A stretch of 64,000 nucleotides of DNA from Siphonodentalium dalli (lineage: Eukaryota; Mollusca; Scaphopoda; Gadilida; Siphonodentaliidae): the NCBI GenBank assembly GCA_032622095.1, contig CP136063.1:27344987-27408986 (forward strand), in the 5' to 3' direction. The notes below the pieces were generated by a model. It made no database searches, was not told the DNA's origin, and saw only the letters and a list, made by a program, of their open reading frames with translations. Numbering within the stretch: the first letter of the stretch is position 1; each line of letters starts with the position of its first letter. This document shows positions 39,666-50,180 of the stretch, in pieces. Made by a program: the position numbers and the translations under genes.

Positions 39666-39888
39666 GGTCGGCATAATATAAATAAATAAAATGAATATTC
39701 AATGCGATATTATAGTGTTTATGATACACATTTACTATTTATTTTTCAATTCTGACACTGTGTTGGCAGTAATCAAATTTATTTTTGTGTATAGTGGTCG
39801 TCAACTGACTACATTTCAGTTGTTTGTAATGTATATCATCTCTTGTTTTGTTCATACATTTCGAGAAGAAAGACAAAATATCACTCGG

Positions 39889-40108
39889 TCTTATTTTGTA
39901 AAATACCGAACATTTCTCTGAAGCTGTATATTTTGAAGTAAATGTTTGCCATTTTATAATGGGGTCAGCGTTGCTAATACGTTATCAACGCGAAGACAGC
40001 CAAGCGCATAATTATGTGATCATATTAACTAAGGCATACAATTTATCAGATATATTTTGAAGCTCACAGTTCTCAGTTGCCATATTGGACGCCATCTTGA
40101 AAACATAG
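39889..40108 (-). repeat. Diverged relic of the 306-bp unit, right arm
   Basis: Mirror of 39211-39430, containing GGACGCCATCTTGAAAACAT. Together the two relics bracket the palindrome centre. Confidence 0.85.
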
Positions 40109-40701
40109 CATTAAGTGAATTATAGCAGAATTTACCCGTGACACATTCCCACTACCAAAAAAAAGCATTCTTACTAATTTCGTTTTCGAACCTACGCTCC
40201 ATATGATAATACTACGAACCTAGCAAAAAAATAATTGTGAATTAGGTAGACAATTTTTTTTAACAGCTTTTAAGAAAAGATTGTGTAAGTAATTTGTTCT
40301 AGAACGGTTGATTAAAATGATATTAAAATGTCGATGTTCCACACAACTCGGTTTAAAACAAGTAATATTGTGTATGAGATATGTATTAGAGGGATTCTAC
40401 CCCATGGGACGGCTCTATGACTATTTTTTCGTTTGTTTAATACTTTGATATTGAGAGTTTATATTATATTATAGCATTTGACAACTTTATTTACGAAATA
40501 CTCCATTGGATATTACAAACAAATATAAATACGTATATGTTGTACAATGAGATAGCCTACCAAGAACTCATTATATGATACACAATGAAGATTTTTGTTG
40601 ATTGTTTTTAAAACTGTGATAAGAATAAGGAAATATTAACTCTTTGAAGAAATAAGTAGTATAACTAATCAAAATCAACTTTCTAAATTATGCATGTAAT
40701 T

Positions 40702-42146
40702 TTAAGCTCTGTATTTTAGAGTAAAGGTGGCCATTTTGGAAGCCATCTTTTGTAATAGAGATAGCATAGGTATTACGCTATAAACGCTAATACATCCAGT
40801 TGTACGATATATGATCACAGCAAATGTGTACATTTTATCATGATATATTTTGAAGCTGACATTTCTGAATAGCCATATTGGACGCCATCTTGAAAATATA
40901 TATTGTTTTTTTTTGTGAAGACAAATTGTATGATAATTTGGCATATACTATACAAACTACAAACCTAAATGATGCATATGAGCCTTTGTAAAAATGCAAT
41001 ACATTTTTAAGCCCTGTATCTTGAAGTAAACGATGGCCATTTCGGCAGCCATCTTTTGTAATGGAGATAGCATAGGTATTACGCTATAAACGCTAATACA
41101 TCCAGTTGTACGATATATGATCACAGCAAATGTGTACATTTTATCAAGATATATTTTGAAGCTGACATTTCTGAATAGCCACATTGGACGCCATCTTGAA
41201 AATATATATTGTTTTTTTTTTTGTGATGACAAATTGTATGATAATTTAGCATATACTATACAAACTACAAACCTAAATGATGCATATGAGCCTTTGTAAA
41301 AATGCAATACATTTTTAAGCCCTGTATCTTGAAGTAAACGATGGCCATTTTGGAAGCCATCTTTTGTAATGGAGATAGCATAGGTATTACGCTACAAACG
41401 TTAATACATCCAGTTGTACGATATATGATCACAGCAAATGTGTACATTTTATCAAGATATATTTTGAAGCTGACATTTCTGAATAGCCATATTGGACGCC
41501 ATCTTGAAAATATATATATATTTTTTTTGTGATGACAAATTGTATGATAATTTAGCATATACTATACAAACTACAAACCTAAATGATGCATATGAGCCTT
41601 TGTAAAAATGCAATACATTTTTAAGCCCTGTATCTTGAAGTAAACGATGGCCATTTCGGCAGCCATCTTTTGTAATGGAGATAGCATAGGTATTACGCTA
41701 TAAACGCTAATACATCCAGTTGTACGATATATGATCACAGCAAATGTGTACATTTTATCAAGATATATTTTGAAGCTGACATTTCTGAATAGCCATATTG
41801 GACGCCATCTTGAAAATATATATTGGTTTTTTTTGTGATGACAAATTGTATGATAATTTAGCATATACTATACAAACTACAAACCTAAATGATGCATATG
41901 AGCCTTTGTAAAAATGCAATACATTTTTAAGCCCTGTATCTTGAAGTAAACGATGGCCATTTCGGCAGCCATCTTTTGTAATGGAGATAGCATAGGTATT
42001 ACGCTATAAACGTTAATACATCCAGTTGTACGATATATGATCACAGTAAATGTGTACATTTTATCAGGATATATTTTGAAGCTCACATTTCTGAATAGCC
42101 ATATTGGATGCCATCTTGAAAACATATTTTTTGTATGATAATTTGG
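40702..42146 (-). repeat. 306-bp tandem array with AAGATGGC motifs, right arm
   Basis: Mirror of the left array, with five units reading GGACGCCATCTTGAAAATAT. The unit-specific variants (for example CACATTGGACG in the fourth unit and GGATGCCATC in the first) are kept in mirror order. The palindrome therefore arose after the 306-bp amplification, or the arms have been homogenised since. Confidence 0.93.
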
Positions 42147-43155
42147 GGTATAATTTATATATTAGAAACATTGAATACATATGATGTTGTATATTGAAAT
42201 AGCCCTGCCAACAGATTTAGAGCATATATTCATATTTTTCCAGTGATAAGATGTATGATTTAACTATCCAAATTATAATGTGCGTTCAAATATGTTAGTA
42301 GGTAGATTTCCGTGACGATTTAAAAATGTGCAGATAATGAACGGGAACATGCATATAAAACACACATTAACCTATAGTCTAACGACATCGAGCAATTTCA
42401 GATGCAATGGTGTAACTAACAGAATTAGCTTAATATTATTGTTTGATTGATTCTGTGAGATAATTGCATACTATTTATAGGCATAGCATTGAAAGTATAT
42501 ATTAGTCGTGTGCACATACGCAGTTTATATTTGCTTTCATCGTATAAATCTGTACGATGAATGCGCGATAAATAATTATTCTAAATTTTCAAATTTCAAT
42601 GACTAATGAGTTTTAAGCGTGCGTGCAGATGCCAACACGGGCGTTATGCTGTATACAAAGGTAAATTAATCAGATATATAATGGCCATTCACTGCTTGTT
42701 GAAACTTAACGCTTGACACTTCACCCTGCATCAATTGTAAGTTTAAAAACGAACGACCGGGAATTGTTTCTGTCCGAGCATGTTTACATCTGATGCTAAA
42801 TTGCGTACGGATTAACCAGCATGTTTTTTTTCCAACTCATGTTGCCATTATGATTAAGAGCAGAATTATTTGCCATAATCAGTTAAGTGTTATCTTTATT
42901 TATTATGTAAACAAAACTGTTACAGTATTTATTTTTTCAAAAAAAAATAAAAAATTTGAATTGGAATGTTAATTTGTAGAAATTAGAGCGCATTTGCTAG
43001 ATAAATGTAAATATACTGTTACGATTTGCTTAGCCACAACGTGTAGACAAATAAGATTTTACATAAAAACAAATTGTAAAACTATGATTATTGTTTTTAG
43101 TTTGCATGTTTAAAGATAACTTTCCGTAGAATCTGAATTGCAACAATGTTAATTT

Positions 43156-43200
43156 GGATACTGTAATATACTATCTAAAAGTAATAGTGTAACAGTATCC
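43156..43200. repeat. GGATACTGT hairpin, right arm
   Basis: Mirror of the left-arm hairpin, beginning GGATACTGTAATATACTATC and ending GTAACAGTATCC. Confidence 0.75.
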
Positions 43201-43219
43201 GTTTTTTTTTTTTTTAAAT

Positions 43220-43887
43220 AATTAAGAGTTGCATACAAACAGATAATAAACGCTCTTTATCGATAAATGTACAACCATATTTGAGTTAAATTATTAGCGC
43301 CCTGTTAAGAATTAAGATGTGAAGAAGACTTATTTATTAACAATTCTAGGGTAAAATTATTCCAATTTTTTTTGTTGCTGTGATATTGAAACACTTTTGG
43401 TATTGAAATTATAAAATGAAATCTTAGTGCCCTTTTAAGACATCTTGTTTATAAATAGTATGGATAAATTAAGAAAATAAATCTTAGTTTCATTTTAAGA
43501 TATCTGGGATGAACAAAGTATACTGTATCCAAATATTACGAGGGATTGAAAGAGTTGCATACAAGCAGAGAATAAACGCTCTTTAACGATAAATTTTCAA
43601 CCATATTTGAGTTAAATTATTAGCGCCCTTTTAAGAATTAAGATGTGAAGAAGACTTATTTATTAACAATTCTGAGGTAAAAATTATTAAAAAAAACAAA
43701 TTTTGCTGTAATATTGAAACACTTTTGGAGATTTAAATGAAATCTTAGTGCCCTTTTAAGACATCTTGTTTATAAATAGTATAAAATAATAAAATAAATC
43801 TTAGTGCCATTTTAAGACATCTGGTTTAAACAAAGTATACTGTGTGCAAATAAGAAAATAAATCTTAGTGTCACTTTAAGACAACTG
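43220..43887 (-). repeat. 317-bp tandem duplication, right arm
   Basis: Mirror of 35430-36097, with the AAATCTTAGTGCCCTTTTAA motif repeated in the same spacing. The outer boundary abuts the T homopolymer whose length differs between arms. Confidence 0.88.
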
Positions 43888-44386
43888 CTTCAAACTTCCT
43901 CAATATGTTTCGCTCCGATTAATATAGAAACTTTATATAATATATTGTTTTAAATTACATAGAATATATGTTGAACAAGATAATAATTAATTAAAAGTTA
44001 TCTGAAATCATAATATAATAAACTTATCTGACTATTGAATCCATGCTTTGATTTCCTATTTTAGCTGGCTTATATAGCATACATTGGAATGTTTACCGTA
44101 ACATACCTTAAATATGCAAATTTGACAGGTGTAGTATAAATTATTCGTTTTGTAAGGACGGGTCGTTAACGAATGAGTTCTTTGAAATATGATCCAAGCT
44201 AGGTAGCCTAGTTGAATAAATTAGTCGCCTTGTACAGATATATGTCGACATGAATTATATTATTCATGTGGTCGGATAAAATGGGAGGGTACATTATGAT
44301 AGGCATACGAGAACATTTAACAAGATAGCTCGACTGATTTGTTTGGGAGTATAGATAGCTTGAGTAAATTAATGTGTTACTGTATA

Positions 44387-44805
44387 TAACTAGAGCTCGA
44401 CATGAATTCTCGACGAATGATATTAGATTATTCGACTTGGGTCGTATGACATCATTTTGATGGGACCTAAAGATAGAATGAATGTTTTTTTATATAAACA
44501 GATACATTCGGATAGGTAAAATTGAGACAGTATTATACTTCGATAGATTATCTGTTCTTTGATGAGTAAGTAAGTCTTGTTATGTTAAACAGAGTCGGAC
44601 ATGAATTCTCGACGAAGACCTCATCATGTTTTGTGATATATGTTGGTAGATTATTCGACTTAAAGAAAGATTCCTCGAATGACATCATTTGCTTGGGACT
44701 AAAGATAGAATGTTTTTTCCTTATATAAACAGATACATTCGCATAGGTAAAAATTGAGAGAGAATTGTACTTTGATAGATCTGTTCTTTAGTAGGCAAGT
44801 AAGTT
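44387..44805 (-). repeat. About 230-bp imperfect tandem duplication, right arm
   Basis: Mirror of the left-arm pair, with GACATGAATTCTCGACGA in both copies and TTATATAAACAGATACATTC as a shared core. Confidence 0.8.
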
Positions 44806-44816
44806 TTATTTAATTT

Positions 44817-45083
44817 TCATATTTTTTTTACATATAAAGTTTGTGCTTGAATTTTTTTGACTATGATTATAATATTTTTATATTTTTTTTTATTAAAGAC
44901 AAAACATTTATTGTGTTTTACGATTATTGTGGGAATGAAAAAGGACTTTTGATACTTGCTAGCCAAAACAGATAAAGATTTTTTTGTTGTTAAATTGTTT
45001 CCGTTAACATTGAAATTGTTTTTTTTAAATTTGGCTTTGAATTGAGATATTTGATTTTCATATTTTGATGTATTTTTAAGCAT
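44817..45083 (-). CDS. Possible small basic ORF, right arm (doubtful)
   Basis: Exact mirror of the left-arm frame, starting at the ATG complementary to 45081-45083 and ending at 44817. The predicted peptide is identical. Because the arms are almost identical everywhere, its conservation is not evidence of selection on the protein. Confidence 0.15.
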   Translation of the reverse strand: MLKNTSKYENQISQFKAKFKKNNFNVNGNNLTTKKSLSVLASKYQKSFFIPTIIVKHNKCFVFNKKKYKNIIIIVKKIQAQTLYVKKI

Positions 45084-45456
45084 TATAACATATAACTTCA
45101 ATTTTGTTGACGAAAAAGTAACTTAAATTGTGTTTTATCGTGCTTTTACATTTAATATTTCATTAAAAGAGAGATTTTTTTAATTTTTCTGAAATATTGA
45201 ATTTGTGTTGGAATTGAAATACGTTGTCTTGATATAAACCGAAAATAGTTACTATTTGTTCCAGTTTTCTTTCGTAAAATACTATAGATTATGAATTAAC
45301 GTTGGTGTGATATAAATAACTAATTATTCACAATTTAACATGCTTGATACACATATTTTTATATATTCCAACATAAGTTGATTGATTTGAATATATTTCC
45401 ATCATTCATAATGTTTAAAGGAACCGATAATGGTTATACATTTCGATTTCTATCAC

Positions 45457-45576
45457 TATGGAATGGTGTTTTTGAAATGTGTTGCCTATTAATCTACAGA
45501 AGAACGTTCCTAAAAAAAGTTCAATGTGTTTAGACTTGTGGTTTTTACATGCATAGGTTTATTCGCTAACGAATAT
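45457..45576 (-). repeat. Diverged copy of the TTCGYTAGYGAA segment, right arm
   Basis: Mirror of 33741-33860, containing TTATTCGCTAACGAATAT. A reading frame that starts with GTG at 45526 crosses it for 63 codons, but it has no ATG start and no recognisable domain, so I do not treat it as a gene. Confidence 0.75.
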
Positions 45577-45641
45577 ATCATTGTATCATTCATTAACATA
45601 TATCAATCGTTTAACATCTATATTGAACTTAATAAAACAGA

Positions 45642-46018
45642 TTATTCAATTCACAGGGGAGCTAACTCTTTTCTTTATATTCCAATTAATATTTGTAGAT
45701 TTAGTTTACAACTCTGATATTTTTGATTAACCTAGAAATAGTTTGCCTGAGTATAACCCATAGCCTAGAAGTAGTAATTTTATGACCAACCTAGAAATAA
45801 TTAGTCTGACTTAAAATATTGATACATTTGGATACTGTTACAATTCACAGGGGAGCTAACTCTTTTCTCTATATTCCAATTAATATTTGTAGATTTAGTT
45901 TACCACTCTGATATTTTTGATTAACCTAGAAATAGTTTGCCTGAGTATAACCCATAGACTAGAAGTAGTAATTTTATGACCAACCTAGAAATAATTAGTC
46001 TGACTTTAAATATTGATA
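45642..46018 (-). repeat. 194-bp tandem duplication, right arm
   Basis: Mirror of the left-arm duplication; both copies and their CCTAGAAATAGTTTGCCTGA cores are present in reverse complement. The inner edge adjoins AATTCACAGGGGAGCTAACT. Confidence 0.9.
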
Positions 46019-46426
46019 CTGTTTTGCCAGAAGATATTTCGACGGGGAGACCAGACTGTCCATATCTTAACAAAAGATTGATTTGATTATGTTTTTTGAT
46101 ATCTGTTTGTATACTAAAATTTATTTATACCATTTATATTCATTACATGAACTAAAGTGTTGGGTTCCACATTTAGATTTCTACGAGACTCTGTAATATC
46201 GAGTTTTATGAGATCGAATAGTGTTACCTATAAATCTACAATAAAGAAGAAACAGTTCCGACACTAACAAATATTCCATGTGTTTTAGCCTTGTGGTTTT
46301 TTACATACACGAGGTTATTCACTAGCGAATAATTCATCTCATTATTTTACTAATCTATCATAACTAACCTATATATCAATACATGTATTCAATCGTGCGT
46401 ACTAATTCCTTCAAATAGTTACTAGT

Positions 46427-46554
46427 TAGCCTGACTATATCATCTGCCTAGAAATAGTTTGCTTACTATACCATCTGCCTAGAAATAGTTTGCTTACTAT
46501 TACCATCTGCCTAGAAATAGTTTGCTTACTATAACCATCTGCCTAGAAATAGTT
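46427..46554 (-). repeat. Subterminal 31-32 bp tandem repeats, right end
   Basis: This is the mirror copy of the left subterminal array: four units reading CATCTGCCTAGAAATAGTTT with GCTTACTATA between them. It preserves the unit number and order of the left end, so both ends would present the same binding platform in opposite orientation. Confidence 0.9.
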
Positions 46555-46620
46555 TTTAATAAGTCTTACTATAACTCTCCTTCTATCAAGTATACGGAAA
46601 GATTACTCCTATACACTACT

Positions 46621-46626
46621 AACATC
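46621..46626 (+). repeat. Right 6-bp target site duplication (AACATC)
   Basis: AACATC follows the last base of the element (CACTACT) and continues into GATATTTAACCTGGAGTTC, the normal rest of the interrupted monomer. It duplicates 32691-32696. Confidence 0.9.
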
Positions 46627-46789
46627 GATATTTAACCTGGAGTTCTCATGACGGGCAATGATTATCTGTTCTGGAGACCATAATTAAACATTGATATTTT
46701 ACCTGGAGTTCTCATGACGGGCAATGAGTATCTGTTCTGGAGACCATAATTAAAGATCGATATTTAACCTGGAGTTCTCATGACGGGCA

Positions 46790-49700
46790 ATGAGTATCTG
46801 TTCTGGAGACCATAATTAAAGATCGATATTTAACCTGGAGTTCTCATGACGGGCAATGAGTATCTGTTCTGGAGACCATAATTAAAGATCGATATGTTAC
46901 CTTGAGTTATTCATAACGGGCAGTGATTATCTGTTCTGGAGACCATAATTAAAGATCGATATTTAACCTTGAGTTATTCATAACGGGCAATGATTATCTG
47001 TTCTGGAGACCATAATTAAACATCGATATTTATCCTGAAATTATTCATAACGGTCACTGATTATCTGTTCTGGAGACCATAATTAAACATCGATATTTAT
47101 CCTTGAGTTATTCATGACGGGCACTGATTATCTGTTCTGGAGACCATAATTAAATATCGATATTTAACCTGGAGTTCTCATGACGGGCAATGAGTATCTG
47201 TTCTGGAGACCATAATTAAAGACTGATATGTTACCTTGAGTTATTCATAACGGTCAATGCTTATCTGTTCTGGAGACCATAATTAAAGATCGATATTTAA
47301 CCTGGAGTTCTCATGACGGGCAATGATTATCTGTTCTGGAGGCCGTAATTAAAGATTGATATTTAACCTGGAGTTATTCATAACTACATATTTAACCTGG
47401 TGTTCTCATAACGGGCACTGATTATCTGTTCTGGAGACCATAACTATATATCGATATTTAATCTGGAGTTATTCATGACGGGCACTGATTATCTGTTCTG
47501 GGGGACCATAATTAAACATCGATATTTAACCTTGAGTTATTCATGACGGGCACTGATTATCTGTTCTGGAGACCATAATTAAACATATATATTTAACCTG
47601 GAGTTCTCATGACCGGCAATGAGTATCTGTTCTGGAGACCATAATTAAAGACTGATATGTTACCTTGAGTTATTCATAACGGTCAATGCTTATCTGTTCT
47701 GGAGACCATAATTAAAGATCGATATTTAACCTTGAGTTATTCATAACGGGCAATGATTATCTGTTCTGGAGACTATAAATAAACATCAATTATTATCCTG
47801 GAATTATTCATAACGGTCACTGATTATCTGTTCTGGAGACCATAATTAAGGATCGATATTTAACTTGGTGTTCTCATGATGGTCACTGATTATCTGTTCT
47901 GGAGACCATAATTAAAGATCGACATTTATCCTGGAATTATTCATAACGGTCACTGATTATCTGTTCTGGAGACCGTAATTAAAGATCGATATTTAGCCTG
48001 GAGTTATTCATGATGACCACTGATCATCTGTTCTGGATACCTTAATTAAACATCGATATGTAACCTGGAGTGCTCATGACGGGCAATGATTATCTGTTCT
48101 GGAGACCGTAATTAAAGATCGATATTTAATCTGGAGTTATTCATGACGAGCAATGATTATCTGTCCTTGAGACCACAAATAAACATCGATATTTAACCTG
48201 GAGCTATTCATGACGAGCACTGATTATCTGTTCTGGAGACCACAATTAAACATCGATATTTAAGCTGGAGTTCTTCATGGCGGGCAATGATTATCTGCTC
48301 TGGATACCACAATTAAACATCGATATTTAACCTTGAGTTATTCATGACGAGCACTGATTATCTGTTGTGTAGACCATAATTAAACATCGATATTTAACCT
48401 TGAGTTATTCATGACGGGCACTGATTATCCGTTCTGGATACCATAATTAAACATCGATATTTAACCTGGAGTTCTCATGACGGGCAATGAGTATCTGTTC
48501 TGGAGACCATAATTAAAGATCGATATTTAACCTGGAGTTCTCATGACGGGCAATGAGTATCTGTTCTGGAGACCATAATTAAAGATCGATATGTTACCTT
48601 GAGTTATTCATAACGGGCAGTGATTATCTGTTCTGGAGACCATAATTAAAGATCGATATTTAACCTTGAGTTATTCATAACGGGCAATGATTATCTGTTC
48701 TGGAGACCATAATTAAACATCGATATTTATCCTGAAATTATTCATAACGGTCACTGATTATCTGTTCTGGAGACCATAATTAAACATCGATATTTATCCT
48801 TGAGTTATTCATGACGGGCACTGATTATCTGTTCTGGAGACCATAATTAAATATCGATATTTAACCTGGAGTTCTCATGACGGGCAATGAGTATCTGTTC
48901 TGGAGACCATAATTAAAGACTGATATGTTACCTTGAGTTATTCATAACGGTCAATGCTTATCTGTTCTGGAGACCATAATTAAAGATCGATATTTAACCT
49001 GGAGTTCTCATGACGGGCAATGATTATCTGTTCTGGAGGCCGTAATTAAAGATTGATATTTAACCTGGAGTTATTCATAACTACATATTTAACCTGGTGT
49101 TCTCATAACGGGCACTGATTATCTGTTCTGGAGACCATAACTATATATCGATATTTAATCTGGAGTTATTCATGACGGGCACTGATTATCTGTTCTGGGG
49201 GACCATAATTAAACATCGATATTTAACCTTGAGTTATTCATGACGGGCACTGATTATCTGTTCTGGAGACCATAATTAAACATATATATTTAACCTGGAG
49301 TTCTCATGACCGGCAATGAGTATCTGTTCTGGAGACCATAATTAAAGACTGATATGTTACCTTGAGTTATTCATAACGGTCAATGCTTATCTGTTCTGGA
49401 GACCATAATTAAAGATCGATATTTAACCTTGAGTTATTCATAACGGGCAATGATTATCTGTTCTGGAGACTATAAATAAACATCAATTATTATCCTGGAA
49501 TTATTCATAACGGTCACTGATTATCTGTTCTGGAGACCATAATTAAGGATCGATATTTAACTTGGTGTTCTCATGATGGTCACTGATTATCTGTTCTGGA
49601 GACCATAATTAAAGATCGACATTTATCCTGGAATTATTCATAACGGTCACTGATTATCTGTTCTGGAGACCGTAATTAAAGATCGATATTTAGCCTGGAG

Positions 49701-50180
49701 TTATTCATGATGACCACTGATCATCTGTTCTGGATACCTTAATTAAACATCGATATGTAACCTGGAGTGCTCATGACGGGCAATGATTATCTGTTCTGGA
49801 GACCGTAATTAAAGATCGATATTTAATCTGGAGTTATTCATGACGAGCAATGATTATCTGTCCTTGAGACCACAAATAAACATCGATATTTAACCTGGAG
49901 CTATTCATGACGAGCACTGATTATCTGTTCTGGAGACCACAATTAAACATCGATATTTAAGCTGGAGTTCTTCATGGCGGGCAATGATTATCTGCTCTGG
50001 ATACCACAATTAAACATCGATATTTAACCTTGAGTTATTCATGACGAGCACTGATTATCTGTTGTGTAGACCATAATTAAACATCGATATTTAACCTTGA
50101 GTTATTCATGACGGGCACTGATTATCCGTTCTGGATACCATAATTAAACATCGATATTTAACCTGGAGTTCTCATGACGG
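46790..50180 (+). repeat. 1697-bp tandem higher-order repeat, two copies
   Basis: Landmarks repeat with a fixed offset of 1697 bp: GATATGTTAC 46891/48588, TACATATTTA 47385/49082 and TGATGACCAC 48011/49708. Each copy includes the rare CTGTTCTGGGGGACCATAA monomer and ATGACCGGCAATG. The copies look almost identical, so the duplication is recent. The second copy overlaps the start of the 2907-bp units. Confidence 0.92.

Larger units (their letters stand above)
32697..46620. mobile_element. 13.9-kb giant palindromic insertion element, Polinton-like ends
   Basis: The element consists of two inverted arms of about 6.96 kb around a 12-bp spacer. It begins AGTAGTGTATAGGAGTAATC and ends with the exact reverse complement. 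A 6-bp direct duplication AACATC flanks it, and removing the element plus one AACATC rebuilds a normal monomer. Maverick/Polinton elements characteristically have 6-bp duplications, long inverted termini, 5'-AG termini and tandem repeats near their ends, so they are the closest known model. No DNA polymerase, integrase, protease, ATPase or capsid reading frame is visible, so mobility would need enzymes from elsewhere. Alternatives are another long-TIR or foldback-type element of an unknown superfamily, or a palindromic dimer formed by snap-back replication of a half element. The insertion structure is seen; the family is inferred. Confidence 0.85.
39666..46620 (-). repeat. Right arm of the palindrome
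   Basis: This is the reverse complement of the left arm at close to 99.9 percent identity, so every left-arm module appears again here in mirror order. It is 2 bp shorter than the left arm. The near-identity means that the arms are young, are kept alike by gene conversion, or were copied from one another in a single event. The outer end runs directly into AACATC and the satellite. Confidence 0.95.

Noticed and set aside
39398..39921. Pair of 76-codon divergent frames around the palindrome centre
   Set aside because: They are mirror images of one sequence, hydrophobic and without a family match. Conservation between arms reflects the palindrome only.
32697..46620. Pair of LTR retrotransposons or solo LTRs in head-to-head orientation
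   Set aside because: The ends are AG...CT and not TG...CA, there are no direct long terminal repeats, and no primer-binding site or reverse transcriptase frame is seen.
32697..46620. hAT, Tc1/mariner, piggyBac or Mutator assignment
   Set aside because: Target duplications of these groups are 8 bp, TA, TTAA and about 9 bp respectively; the duplication here is 6 bp, and no transposase is visible.
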